From an uncultured Alphaproteobacteria bacterium (GTDB lineage Bacteria > Pseudomonadota > Alphaproteobacteria > RF32 > CAG-239), in NCBI GenBank assembly GCA_910577205.1, contig CAJTMA010000015.1, positions 1 through 52,312 of the forward strand: a DNA stretch of 52,312 nucleotides. The letters are read 5' to 3'. This document shows, in pieces, positions 24,898 to 33,285 of the stretch (within the stretch, counting starts at the first letter, position 1; every line of letters starts with the position of its first letter). The position numbers were made by a program, and so were the translations under genes. A model generated the notes under the pieces. That model had not been told where the DNA came from. It worked only from the letters and a program-made list of their open reading frames with translations, and ran no database searches.

Positions 24898-25429
24898 AAC
24901 GGCCATCGACGGGGTGGTTATTATTGAACCGCAAGTGTTTGAAGATGCGCGGGGATATTTTTTTGAAAGCTGGAACAAAGCCAAAATGGCAGAAGCCGGC
25001 CTTGATTATGATTTTATTCAGGATAACCAGTCTAAATCTTGTTATGGGACAATCCGTGGCGTGCATTATCAGAAAGGTGAATTTTCGCAGGCTAAGCTGG
25101 TGCGCGTTTTGCAAGGGACAGTATTGGATGTGGCGGTCGATTTGCGCAAAGATTCAAAGACTTTTGGACAGCACGTCGCCGTTGAATTGTCTGCGGAAAA
25201 TAACCGTCAACTGATGATTCCCAGAGGTTTTGGGCATGGCTTTTCGGTGTTGACCCCGACAGCAGTTTTTGCCTATAAATGTGACAATGTTTACAACAAG
25301 GCTTCGGAAGCAGGTATTCGTTTTGATGATCCGGATTTGAAAATCGACTGGAAAGTTAAGCCGGAAGAGGCTGTTTTATCAGATAAAGACCGTGTTTTAC
25401 CCTTTTTGAAAGATGCAGAATGTTTTTAG
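24884..25429 (+). CDS. rfbC: dTDP-4-dehydrorhamnose 3,5-epimerase
   Basis: RfbC (RmlC) epimerises C3 and C5 of dTDP-4-keto-6-deoxyglucose. The cupin active site includes His61 in RGVHYQ, Lys71, and Tyr131 in FAYKCDN. GYFFESWNK (24-32) and MIPRGFGHGF (111-120) are family signatures. The length of 181 is standard. The start overlaps the end of rfbA by 14 bases and the end overlaps rfbD by 10, so the three are translationally coupled. The gene order here is A-C-D, then other genes, then B, rather than the common B-D-A-C. Confidence 0.95.
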   Translation: MKITKTAIDGVVIIEPQVFEDARGYFFESWNKAKMAEAGLDYDFIQDNQSKSCYGTIRGVHYQKGEFSQAKLVRVLQGTVLDVAVDLRKDSKTFGQHVAVELSAENNRQLMIPRGFGHGFSVLTPTAVFAYKCDNVYNKASEAGIRFDDPDLKIDWKVKPEEAVLSDKDRVLPFLKDAECF

Positions 25430-26256
25430 TTACCGGTGCAAACGGGCAGTTAGGTAATGAACTGAAACTGCTGTTACAAGACAAAGCGGCCTATGTTGAC
25501 CGTGACGAGCTGGATATCACCGACGAGGAAGCCGTTAAGGCTTATGTCGGGCAAGGAAAGTGGGACGCTATTATCAATTGTGCAGCCTATACGGCAGTTG
25601 ATAAAGCAGAAAGCGATGAGGCTTTGGCTGAAAAAATTAATGCCCAAGGCCCTGAAAATCTGGCAAAAACGGGCATTCCTTTGATTCATGTGTCGACAGA
25701 CTATGTCTTTGACGGAACAAACTGTCGCCCGTATGCGGAAACAGATGCTGTTAATCCGCAATCGGTTTACGGCAAGACGAAATTGGCAGGCGAACAAGCT
25801 GTTTTGGCGAATGCACAGACTGCGGTCATTATCCGGACAGCGTGGCTGTATTCAACTTTCGGCAATAACTTTGTGAAGACAATGCGCAAATTAGGCAAAG
25901 AGCGTGACAGCCTGAATGTGGTCTTTGACCAAGTCGGCTCTCCGACTTATGCCAGAGATTTGGCTCAGGCAATTGTTGATATTTTGCCGCAGATGAAACC
26001 GGGGATGAAAGAGGTTTATCATTTTTCCAATGAGGGCGTTTGTTCGTGGTATGACTTTGCCACAGCAATTATGGCGCAGTCTGATTTGGTTTGCGATGTT
26101 TTTCCGATTGAAAGCAAGGATTATCCGACTCCGGCCAAACGCCCGCATTATTCGGTGTTGAACAAGGGCAAAATCAAAAAGGATTTTGGAATAAAAATAA
26201 ATCACTGGGCGGTCAGCCTGGCTGAATGTGTGGAGAAGTTAGAGAATGGTATTTAG
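25420..26256 (+). CDS. rfbD: dTDP-4-dehydrorhamnose reductase
   Basis: RfbD (RmlD) reduces dTDP-4-keto-L-rhamnose to dTDP-L-rhamnose with NADPH or NADH. The Rossmann motif is VTGANGQLGNEL (4-15). The catalytic residues are Thr93 in VSTDYVFDG and Tyr117-x3-Lys121 in VYGKTKLAGE. The C-terminal part has PTPAKRPHYSVL, a family motif. The length of 278 is slightly short but complete. It overlaps both neighbours (10 bases with rfbC, 11 with the MBOAT gene). Confidence 0.94.
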   Translation: MFLVTGANGQLGNELKLLLQDKAAYVDRDELDITDEEAVKAYVGQGKWDAIINCAAYTAVDKAESDEALAEKINAQGPENLAKTGIPLIHVSTDYVFDGTNCRPYAETDAVNPQSVYGKTKLAGEQAVLANAQTAVIIRTAWLYSTFGNNFVKTMRKLGKERDSLNVVFDQVGSPTYARDLAQAIVDILPQMKPGMKEVYHFSNEGVCSWYDFATAIMAQSDLVCDVFPIESKDYPTPAKRPHYSVLNKGKIKKDFGIKINHWAVSLAECVEKLENGI

Positions 26257-27640
26257 TTCCTTAATATTCCTGTGGCTGTTTTTACCGATTGTGTTGGGAA
26301 TGTATTTCCTGACAAAGGAAAGCTATCGCAATGTGTTGCTGCTGGTTGCCAGTTTGTTTTTCTATGCCTGGGGCGAGCCTGTTTATGTGTTGGTGATGAT
26401 TTTATCTATTGTCGTCAATTATCTCTGCGGATTGAAAATCGGCGTTGAGGATGAAGCTAAGCGCAAACAGGCTTTGATTATCGGTATTGTCATTAATTTA
26501 GGTTTGTTGGGAATTTTTAAATATTCGGGCTTTTTTACCGAAAATGTCAACGCAATCTTTGGGTTAAATGTGGAAGTCAAAAAACTGCCGTTGCCGATTG
26601 GTATTTCTTTTTACACATTTCAGTCGATTTCTTATCTGGTGGATATTTACCGCCGGGTATGCCCGCCGCAGAAAAGCCTGATTAAAATGGGGCTATTTAT
26701 TTCTTTCTTCCCGCAGTTGATTGCCGGACCGATTTTGAAATATTATGATATTGCGGCGCAGATTGACAACCGCAAGGTATCGTTGCCGTTGTTTAACCAA
26801 GGGGCTGTACGCTTTTTGCAGGGATTGGCAAAAAAGATTATTATTGCCAATATTATGGCTAAAACCGCAGATGAAATTTTCGGTCTGGGGATTGGTGATA
26901 TTTCAACGCCGATGGCTTGGATTGGTATTGTAGCTTATAGTTTCCAGATTTATTTTGATTTCTCGGGGTATTCTGATATGGCTATCGGGCTGGGCAAGAT
27001 GTTCGGCTTCCATATTAACGAGAACTTTAATTATCCTTATATTGCCACATCAATTAAAGACTTTTGGCGGCGCTGGCATATCTCGCTGTCGACCTGGTTT
27101 AAGGAATACTTATATATCCCGCTTGGCGGAAACCGTGAGGGGCAGTTTAAAACTTACCGTAATTTGATGATTGTCTTTTTCATGACCGGTTTGTGGCATG
27201 GCGCCAGCTGGAACTTTGTGGTCTGGGGGCTGTTTCATGGCATCTTTTTGGTGATGGAACGTATTTTGCCGATTGAAAAATGGCTGCGTTTCCGTTTGAT
27301 TCAAAATATATATGCGTTGCTGGTGGTTATGGTTGGCTGGGTATTTTTCCGTGCAGAAACGCTGGCTGATGCCTTGGCTTATCTGAACCGGATGTTTGTG
27401 CCTTATAAGACGGATGTTTATTCCGCTTATTTGTCAAACGAATTTATGATGGTGGCGGGCTTGGCAGTGTTGAGCTGCGGCTTCCTGACGCTGATATTCA
27501 ATAAGCTGCCGTTGAAAACAGAATATAAATCCGGTTTTTTGCAGGCGGTGACACCGGCTTGGTGTGCGGTGATTGCTTATTTCAGCGTGCTGTTGCTGGC
27601 CAGCAATACCTATAATCCCTTTATTTATTTCAGGTTTTAG
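26246..27640 (+). CDS. MBOAT O-acyltransferase, second copy
   Basis: This is a paralogue of the MBOAT at 20656 and has the same role of exporting acyl groups for polymer modification. The 464-residue protein has about ten membrane segments, FWRRWHISLSTWF near 273-285 and the invariant His318 in MTGLWHGASW. It begins MVFSSLIFLWLFLPIV, matching the MLFSSMTFLFVFMPLV of the first copy. The start overlaps rfbD by 11 bases and two AlgX-like genes follow. Position inside a rhamnose operon suggests it acylates a rhamnose-containing polymer made by the same operon. That is inference from context. Confidence 0.93.
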   Translation: MVFSSLIFLWLFLPIVLGMYFLTKESYRNVLLLVASLFFYAWGEPVYVLVMILSIVVNYLCGLKIGVEDEAKRKQALIIGIVINLGLLGIFKYSGFFTENVNAIFGLNVEVKKLPLPIGISFYTFQSISYLVDIYRRVCPPQKSLIKMGLFISFFPQLIAGPILKYYDIAAQIDNRKVSLPLFNQGAVRFLQGLAKKIIIANIMAKTADEIFGLGIGDISTPMAWIGIVAYSFQIYFDFSGYSDMAIGLGKMFGFHINENFNYPYIATSIKDFWRRWHISLSTWFKEYLYIPLGGNREGQFKTYRNLMIVFFMTGLWHGASWNFVVWGLFHGIFLVMERILPIEKWLRFRLIQNIYALLVVMVGWVFFRAETLADALAYLNRMFVPYKTDVYSAYLSNEFMMVAGLAVLSCGFLTLIFNKLPLKTEYKSGFLQAVTPAWCAVIAYFSVLLLASNTYNPFIYFRF

Positions 27641-27642
27641 GC

Positions 27643-28770
27643 ATGAAGAAGCTGTATGTTATATATAAACTTTTGCCGGCTATGGTCTTTGTACTGATGG
27701 TATTCTGGCCATTTGCGGCGAATTTGTTCTACAGCAATACGGAGTTGTTGGATAATCGTCCGTTGAAAGAAAAGCCTGTCCGCTTTGACCGAAATTTCAG
27801 CAAAGATTATGAAGCTTATTATAATGATACTTTTGCCGGGCGCAAAAAGCTTGTGTCAAAATATATCAAATTACAGCAAAAACTGAAGATAGATACCGGG
27901 CAGTATTTTTACGGTGACAAGGGCTGGATGTTTTATGATTCCGTTAAAGTCAATAACGGCAATACCATGGTTGATTATTATGGAGAAGTTCGTTTTGATG
28001 AAGATGAATTGAAAGCTATGGCTGACGGAATAAATAAAGCGGCGGATTTTTATGCGGCGCGCGGAGCTAAATATATGATTATTGTTGCGCCGAACAAAGA
28101 AGGGATTTATGCCGAATATATGCCGGAGCGGATGCAAAAGGCGCGTTCGTCTGACAAGTCACGGGCGGATGTGGCGATAGAATATCTGAAGAAGCATACA
28201 AAGGCGGTATTTGTGCCGTTGAAAGAGCCGATTTTAGCGGCGAAAAACCGTTTTCCGCAGCGCTTGTATTTCAAAAAAGACACGCATTGGAATAATATTG
28301 GGGCTTATGTGGGAATCGAGGCTATTGCCCGGGCTTTAAATAATATGGGTTACTCTGTTCCGGAAAAAGCTTTAACTTCTGCGATGATTAAAGAATCGGG
28401 GCTGCAGAATGTCGATATGCATCCGGATGAGCTGGAGATGAATTATCAGATTGATTATTTGTCTGATGTTGAAACGGATTGTGCGCAGGAAAAAGGTGAG
28501 AAATATGTGTTTGTCTGCCAAAACAAGGGGCGGGCAAATGGCAAAAAGCTGATGGTTTTGGGCGACTCTTTTGCCGGAGCGCTGATGCCGTTTTTGAATA
28601 AAGCTTTTCAGCAGACGGTTAATGCGCCCGCCGGAAATAAAAAATTGTCATTTTATGAAGATTTGATGGCTAAGTATCAGCCTGATGTGGTGGCCGATGA
28701 GTTAATCGAGCGTTATTTCCCGCGCTATATTAATTACGAGCGGATTTTCTCGGGGCATTATAATGATTAA
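27643..28770 (+). CDS. AlgX/DHHW-like periplasmic protein, copy 1
   Basis: The protein is 375 residues with one N-terminal membrane anchor (about 8-30) and a periplasmic SGNH-like domain. KKDTHWNNIGAYVG gives the Asp213/His215 pair, and VLGDSFAG gives Ser309, so the expected triad is complete. NTELLDNRPLKEKP and YNDTFAGRKKL are shared with the following gene. The family (DHHW, AlgX/AlgJ related) works with an MBOAT partner in O-acetylating polysaccharide. It starts two bases after the MBOAT gene and overlaps the next gene by 8 bases. The similarity to the gene at 28763 along the whole length points to a tandem duplication. Confidence 0.88.
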   Translation: MKKLYVIYKLLPAMVFVLMVFWPFAANLFYSNTELLDNRPLKEKPVRFDRNFSKDYEAYYNDTFAGRKKLVSKYIKLQQKLKIDTGQYFYGDKGWMFYDSVKVNNGNTMVDYYGEVRFDEDELKAMADGINKAADFYAARGAKYMIIVAPNKEGIYAEYMPERMQKARSSDKSRADVAIEYLKKHTKAVFVPLKEPILAAKNRFPQRLYFKKDTHWNNIGAYVGIEAIARALNNMGYSVPEKALTSAMIKESGLQNVDMHPDELEMNYQIDYLSDVETDCAQEKGEKYVFVCQNKGRANGKKLMVLGDSFAGALMPFLNKAFQQTVNAPAGNKKLSFYEDLMAKYQPDVVADELIERYFPRYINYERIFSGHYND

Positions 28771-29896
28771 GAAGCTTCTGGGTAAAATATGGGGATGGTA
28801 TGGCTTGCTGCCGGCTGCGGTGTTGGGGTATATGGTTTATTATCCGTTTGCCGCCAATTTGGTCGCCAGTAATACCGAACTGCTGGATAACCGCCCGCTT
28901 AAATCCAAGCCGACAGAATTGTCGCGCCATTTTGCCCGGGATTTTGAAGCCTATTATAATGACAGCTTTGCCGGACGTAAAAAGTTGTTAAAGAAGTATG
29001 GCAAAATTCAGTATAAACTGGGAATAGACAACGGGATTACCATTCAAGGCAAAAAAGGCTGGGCTTTTTATGATTCTGCTAAAGTTCCGGATGGTTATAC
29101 TTTGATTGATTATTTCGGGGAAGTCCGGTTTAGCGAAGAAGAGCTGAAACAAATGGCCGAAGGGGTGGAAAAAGCCAGAGCGTTTTATGCCAAGCGCGGT
29201 ATTGATTATATCATTGTTGTCGCGCCGAACAAGGAGGCCATGTATTCCGAATATATGCCTGACCGTTTACAAAAGCAGCGCAAGTCCGCCAAATCGCGGA
29301 TGGATTTGGCGGTGGAATATCTGCAAGAGAATACAAAAGTTAAAATCATCAATTTTAAAGACGCTTTATTGTCTGCTAAACAGAAGATGCCGATGGAGAT
29401 TTATTTTCCGCTGGATTCACATTGGAATGAAGTCGGCGGTTATGCCGGTTATGAGGCACTGGCCAAATATTTGAATGGTTTCGGTTATCGGCTTCCGACG
29501 GTTTCTTTAATTCCTGAGATGGTGAGTGTTGCCGGTAGTCAGAAGTCAGATTTGGATGTGGCCGGAATGACGGATACGAATTATCGGGTACGTTTTCTTG
29601 AAGATATGTCGGTGAAAAATATTAAGGATGAAGACCATGGGTTTATGCTGGTGTATGAGAATGCTAAAGCACCGGTTAATAAAACATTGCTGATGATAAG
29701 AGATTCATTTGGAATGGGATTAGTGCCTTATTTGAATAAGGTTTTTGCCAAGACGGTTTTTGCGCATAACAAGCACAATAAACGCCCGCAATTGGAAGCC
29801 TTGCTTAATGAGCACCATCCGGATATTATGGTGGATGAACTGGTGGAACGGTATTTTGACCGTTTCCTCAAATATAACGATTTATACGGAGACTAA
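28763..29896 (+). CDS. AlgX/DHHW-like periplasmic protein, copy 2
   Basis: This tandem paralogue of the previous gene has 377 residues. An N-terminal anchor at about 13-33 is followed by the shared landmarks SNTELLDNRPL, FEAYYNDSFAGRKKL and FYDSAKVPDGYTLIDYFGEV. The active site is Asp218/His220 in FPLDSHWNEVGGYAG and Ser315 in MIRDSFGMGL. Both copies thus keep the catalytic pattern, unlike the protein at 19329. Two such proteins beside one MBOAT recall the alginate arrangement (AlgJ and AlgX with AlgI), where one relays the acetyl group and the other attaches it. A split of roles is possible but not shown. Confidence 0.88.
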   Translation: MIKKLLGKIWGWYGLLPAAVLGYMVYYPFAANLVASNTELLDNRPLKSKPTELSRHFARDFEAYYNDSFAGRKKLLKKYGKIQYKLGIDNGITIQGKKGWAFYDSAKVPDGYTLIDYFGEVRFSEEELKQMAEGVEKARAFYAKRGIDYIIVVAPNKEAMYSEYMPDRLQKQRKSAKSRMDLAVEYLQENTKVKIINFKDALLSAKQKMPMEIYFPLDSHWNEVGGYAGYEALAKYLNGFGYRLPTVSLIPEMVSVAGSQKSDLDVAGMTDTNYRVRFLEDMSVKNIKDEDHGFMLVYENAKAPVNKTLLMIRDSFGMGLVPYLNKVFAKTVFAHNKHNKRPQLEALLNEHHPDIMVDELVERYFDRFLKYNDLYGD

Positions 29897-29898
29897 AT

Positions 29899-30927
29899 AT
29901 GAAATCAATTCTCGTAACAGGTGGTGCCGGTTTTATCGGGGCGAATTTTGTGCCTTATTTTGCTAAGAAGTATGCCGATTATCAGGTCATAAATCTGGAT
30001 AAGCTGACTTATGCCGGCAATTTGGATAATCTGAGCGACTGTGCCGATTGCCCGAATTATAAATTTGTGCAAGGCGATATTTGTGATCGGGAGTTAATCG
30101 AAAAGCTGTTTAAAGAAAATGATATTCGCGGCGTTATTCATTTTGCGGCGGAAAGCCATGTCGATAATTCGATTACCGGCCCGAAAGCCTTTATTGAAAC
30201 CAATGTCTTGGGGACTTTTACCTTGCTTGATGTGGCACGTAATTATTGGATGTCTGCGCCGCATCAGTTTAAGCCGGGGTATGAAGACTGCCGTTTCCAC
30301 CATATTTCTACGGATGAAGTTTATGGCGCTTTGGGGGATACCGGTTTCTTCTTTGAAACAACGCCATATGATCCGAGTTCTCCTTATTCGGCATCCAAGG
30401 CCAGTTCGGATATGATTGTTAAGGCTTATCACCGCACTTATGGCATGAATGTGACGATTTCTAATTGTTCTAACAATTACGGGCCGAAGCAGCACCCGGA
30501 AAAATTAATTCCGAAGATTATTTCCAATTGTCTGGAAGAAAAGAATATTCCGATTTACGGCGATGGCAAAAATGTTCGCGATTGGTTGTATGTGTTAGAC
30601 CATTGCAAAGCGATTGATTTGATTTTCCATACCGGAAAAACAGGCGAAACTTACAATGTCGGCGGCCATAATGAAAAGAATAATCTGGAAATTGTGGATG
30701 CCATTTGCTCTATTCTGGATGAGAAGATGCCGAAGAAATCCGGCGGGTCTTATAAAGATTTGGTGGTGTTTGTCAAAGACCGTCCGGGGCATGACCGCCG
30801 CTATGCGATTGACGCGACCAAGCTGACAACAGAATTGGGCTGGAAAGCCGATGAGAATTTTGCGAGCGGCATTGTGAAAACCGTTAATTGGTATTTGGAC
30901 AGCCTGAGAGGCCGCCAGGCAGCCTAG
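29899..30927 (+). CDS. rfbB: dTDP-glucose 4,6-dehydratase
   Basis: RfbB (RmlB) makes dTDP-4-keto-6-deoxyglucose, the second step to dTDP-L-rhamnose. The NAD motif is TGGAGFIGANF (7-17). The active site is Thr138-Asp139-Glu140 in HISTDEVYG and Tyr163-x3-Lys167 in YSASKASS, and NNYGPKQHPEKLIP near 190 is a strong family match. The length of 342 is typical. ACGGAGAC precedes the ATG two bases after the DHHW copy 2 stop. With rfbA, rfbC and rfbD upstream, the dTDP-rhamnose pathway is complete within one operon, although split by acyl-transfer genes. Confidence 0.95.
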   Translation: MKSILVTGGAGFIGANFVPYFAKKYADYQVINLDKLTYAGNLDNLSDCADCPNYKFVQGDICDRELIEKLFKENDIRGVIHFAAESHVDNSITGPKAFIETNVLGTFTLLDVARNYWMSAPHQFKPGYEDCRFHHISTDEVYGALGDTGFFFETTPYDPSSPYSASKASSDMIVKAYHRTYGMNVTISNCSNNYGPKQHPEKLIPKIISNCLEEKNIPIYGDGKNVRDWLYVLDHCKAIDLIFHTGKTGETYNVGGHNEKNNLEIVDAICSILDEKMPKKSGGSYKDLVVFVKDRPGHDRRYAIDATKLTTELGWKADENFASGIVKTVNWYLDSLRGRQAA

Positions 30928-30941
30928 CCAAGGGAGCCGCG

Positions 30942-32102
30942 ATGTTTGGCAGGAAAATAAAGAAGGTGAAAAACTGGCTGCAGAATCGCAAGAATCTGCA
31001 GCTTTTCCGCTTACATTTAGCTGAAATTATGCAGAAGCAGGCTGATTATCAGGCGGTGTTCATCAGCCATGAATTATCGGCAACCGGCGCGCCGTTGATG
31101 CTTTTGTCTGCTGCGGCAGCGATTTTGGCTGATGGCGGACAGGTGCGGGTGCTGTCTTATTTGGATGGGCCGCTGCGTCAGGAATTTGAAGCTTTGGGGA
31201 TTCCGGTGTTTTTTCATCCCGCATTTCGCGATAATGCCGCTTTGCTGAATGAATTTGCCGACGGTTGTGCTTATGCGGTGGCTAATACTGTTGTTGCTTA
31301 TCCTGCAGTTAATCTGCTGAAGGATATAAATGTCCTGTGGTGGATTCATGAAGGGCAGGTGATTGAAAAAGATTATATTGCCCGTTTTCGTAAGAAAAAA
31401 ATCCGGCCTGATTTGGAGGAAACACTGCGTTCGGCAAAGAAAATTGTCGTGGTGAGCGATTATGCGCGGCAGGTTGTCGGCAAATATAACGCCTTGGCAG
31501 ATGTGCTTTCACTGGCGCGGGAGGATGTTGCTGCAGTGCAGGGATTTGAGCCTAAAATGCCCAGAGAAAAAATCCGTATCGGAATGCTGGGAGCGGTTTG
31601 TGAGATAAAAGGGCAGGATATTGTTTGGGAAGCGCTGAGGAAATTGCCGAGAAAGTATCAGGCGCAAATCGAATTGCACATTGCCGGGCGGCAAGACAGT
31701 GATTTTGCCCAAGCCTTGTTGGCTGGAAGCAAAGATATGCCGGAGATTGTTTGGGAAGCTCCTAAACAGGGTAATGAATTATGGCAATTTTATCGTGACA
31801 ATGATGCCGTTTTAGTGGCTTCGCGGGATGAGTCTTTTTCGCTGGTGGCTTTGGAGGCCTGTATGGCTTATCGCCCTCTTATTGTCAGTTCTCATGTCGG
31901 GGCGAAGTTTTTGGTTGTTCCGGGAAAGAATGGTTTTATCTTTGAAAATGAAGATGCCGAATCACTTTGCCTGATGATTATAAAGTTGGTTGATTGCCGG
32001 GATAAGCTGGCTGAGATGGGACGTTTTTCCAGACAGCAGTATGAAAACTGCGGCACGCTGGAAAGTTTCCGGCAAAAGTTTTTAGATTTGCTGAAAAAAT
32101 AA
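30942..32102 (+). CDS. GT4-family glycosyltransferase
   Basis: This 386-residue enzyme looks like a GT-B glycosyltransferase. The N-terminal domain includes VFISHELSATGAPLMLLSAA, a pattern of GT4 enzymes in surface-polymer clusters. The C-terminal domain has IRIGMLGAVCEIKGQDIVW and LVASRDESFSLVALEACMAY, where the Glu-x7-Glu sugar-nucleotide motif lies. No membrane helix is seen, so it acts at the cytoplasmic face. The start at 30942 follows AAGGGAG; a frame open to 30888 would overlap rfbB and lacks a ribosome site. As the last gene of the operon it is a candidate rhamnosyltransferase, but the donor cannot be told from sequence. Confidence 0.85.
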   Translation: MFGRKIKKVKNWLQNRKNLQLFRLHLAEIMQKQADYQAVFISHELSATGAPLMLLSAAAAILADGGQVRVLSYLDGPLRQEFEALGIPVFFHPAFRDNAALLNEFADGCAYAVANTVVAYPAVNLLKDINVLWWIHEGQVIEKDYIARFRKKKIRPDLEETLRSAKKIVVVSDYARQVVGKYNALADVLSLAREDVAAVQGFEPKMPREKIRIGMLGAVCEIKGQDIVWEALRKLPRKYQAQIELHIAGRQDSDFAQALLAGSKDMPEIVWEAPKQGNELWQFYRDNDAVLVASRDESFSLVALEACMAYRPLIVSSHVGAKFLVVPGKNGFIFENEDAESLCLMIIKLVDCRDKLAEMGRFSRQQYENCGTLESFRQKFLDLLKK

Positions 32103-32109
32103 TGCTTAT

Positions 32110-32141
32110 AAAAAATCCCGGAATTATCCGGGATTTTTTTT
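32110..32141. terminator. Rho-independent terminator, bidirectional
   Basis: AAAAATCCCGG pairs with CCGGGATTTTT, with runs of A on the left and T on the right. It ends the rhamnose operon on one strand and the terC-like gene on the other. Confidence 0.92.
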
Positions 32142-33102
32142 AGTTCTTATTGCAACGTTTGGAGAGCAGGGACGCGCCGATACCAATAAAAATAATGGTA
32201 AAGGTTATTGCCAGCGAGTGCCAAGGCTCAATTTCCATACCCAAGTGCGGCAAGAAGATTTTGCTGCCGATGAATATCAGGATGACCGATAAGGCCTGCT
32301 TAAGGTAAACAAAGCGGCAGACGGCGGCTTCCAGCAGGAAATAAAGTGCGCGCAGGCCGAGGATGGCAAAAATATTGCTGGTGTAAATGATGAAAATATC
32401 CTGCGTAATCAAGAAAATGGCCGGAATGCTGTCTAAGGCAAAAATAACGTCCATGGTTTCGACAATCAGCAAAGCGAAAAACAGCGGCGTAATATAGTGG
32501 CGGCCGTTTTGTTTAACCACAAAGTGTTCGCCGTGGAGCTCGGAGGTGACATGAAAATATTTGGAAATAATTTTGTAAAGTCTGGTATCGCGAAGCGGGG
32601 TTTCCTCCTCAGATGAAGGCAGAACCATTTTTATACCGGTGTAGAGCAGGAATGCGGAAAACAGGTACAGAACCCAGTGAAATTCCCGGATTAAGGCATC
32701 GCCGATAAAAATCAGCAAACCTCGCATAAGCAAAGCGCCGAGAATGCCCCAAAACAGTACGCGGTGTTGGTACATCCGGGGAATTTGCAGCGATGTAAAA
32801 ATCAAGGAAATGATGAAGACGTTATCCAGTGATAAGCTTTTTTCAACCAGAAAACCGGTAAAGAACAATAAGCCTTTGTCTACGCCCTCTTCATACATGA
32901 CAAAGATGCCAAATACACAGGCCGCCAGAATATAGACGATGCAGAGAATAAGCGTGTGCATGAAGTTAGGGACTTCATTCTTGCGGTTAAAAAACAATAA
33001 GTCCCATAGCAACAAAACAATGACGGCAATGCCAAATACAATCCACATAACGGATTCTGGCAGAACAGGGTGATTGGTGAAGAGGTTGCTGATTTTTTCC
33101 AT
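32140..33102 (-). CDS. TerC-family membrane protein (Alx-like)
   Basis: TerC/Alx proteins are inner-membrane proteins with about eight to nine helices, linked to metal (manganese) export and envelope stress. Hydrophobic segments are seen across all 320 residues. The signature acidic motifs EKSLSLDNVF (about 87-96) and DVIFALDSIPAIF (near 220), followed by NIFAILGLRALYF, are clear. The length matches Alx-type proteins. The start at 33102 has only a weak ribosome site. No yybP-ykoY manganese riboswitch is evident in the 183-base gap upstream. The metal preference is inferred from the family. Confidence 0.93.
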   Translation of the reverse strand: MEKISNLFTNHPVLPESVMWIVFGIAVIVLLLWDLLFFNRKNEVPNFMHTLILCIVYILAACVFGIFVMYEEGVDKGLLFFTGFLVEKSLSLDNVFIISLIFTSLQIPRMYQHRVLFWGILGALLMRGLLIFIGDALIREFHWVLYLFSAFLLYTGIKMVLPSSEEETPLRDTRLYKIISKYFHVTSELHGEHFVVKQNGRHYITPLFFALLIVETMDVIFALDSIPAIFLITQDIFIIYTSNIFAILGLRALYFLLEAAVCRFVYLKQALSVILIFIGSKIFLPHLGMEIEPWHSLAITFTIIFIGIGASLLSKRCNKN

Positions 33103-33217
33103 AGCATAAACAGTCCGGTTAGAAGTTATTCCTTATATGTGGTGTACTTGATATCTGAGATTGCGTCAATGAATATGGTGTTTAATCAACAGGAGTTCCG
33201 AAAATAAAAGAAATTGA

Positions 33218-33245
33218 TTGAATGGTTGATATCAATGATTATAAT
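33218..33245 (+). promoter_or_regulatory. Putative sigma-70-type promoter
   Basis: TTGAAT (33218-33223) and a perfect TATAAT (33240-33245) are separated by 16 bases, about 40 bases before the start codon of the ferredoxin fusion gene at 33286. TTGAGGA near 33271 supplies the ribosome site. Confidence 0.55.
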
Positions 33246-33285
33246 TTTTGTATAGATTTTAATTCCTATTTTTTGAGGACTGCTA

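Noticed and set aside
33103..33285. Manganese (yybP-ykoY) riboswitch upstream of the TerC-like gene
   Set aside because: TerC/Alx genes are often controlled this way, but I could not find the conserved loops in the 183-base gap.
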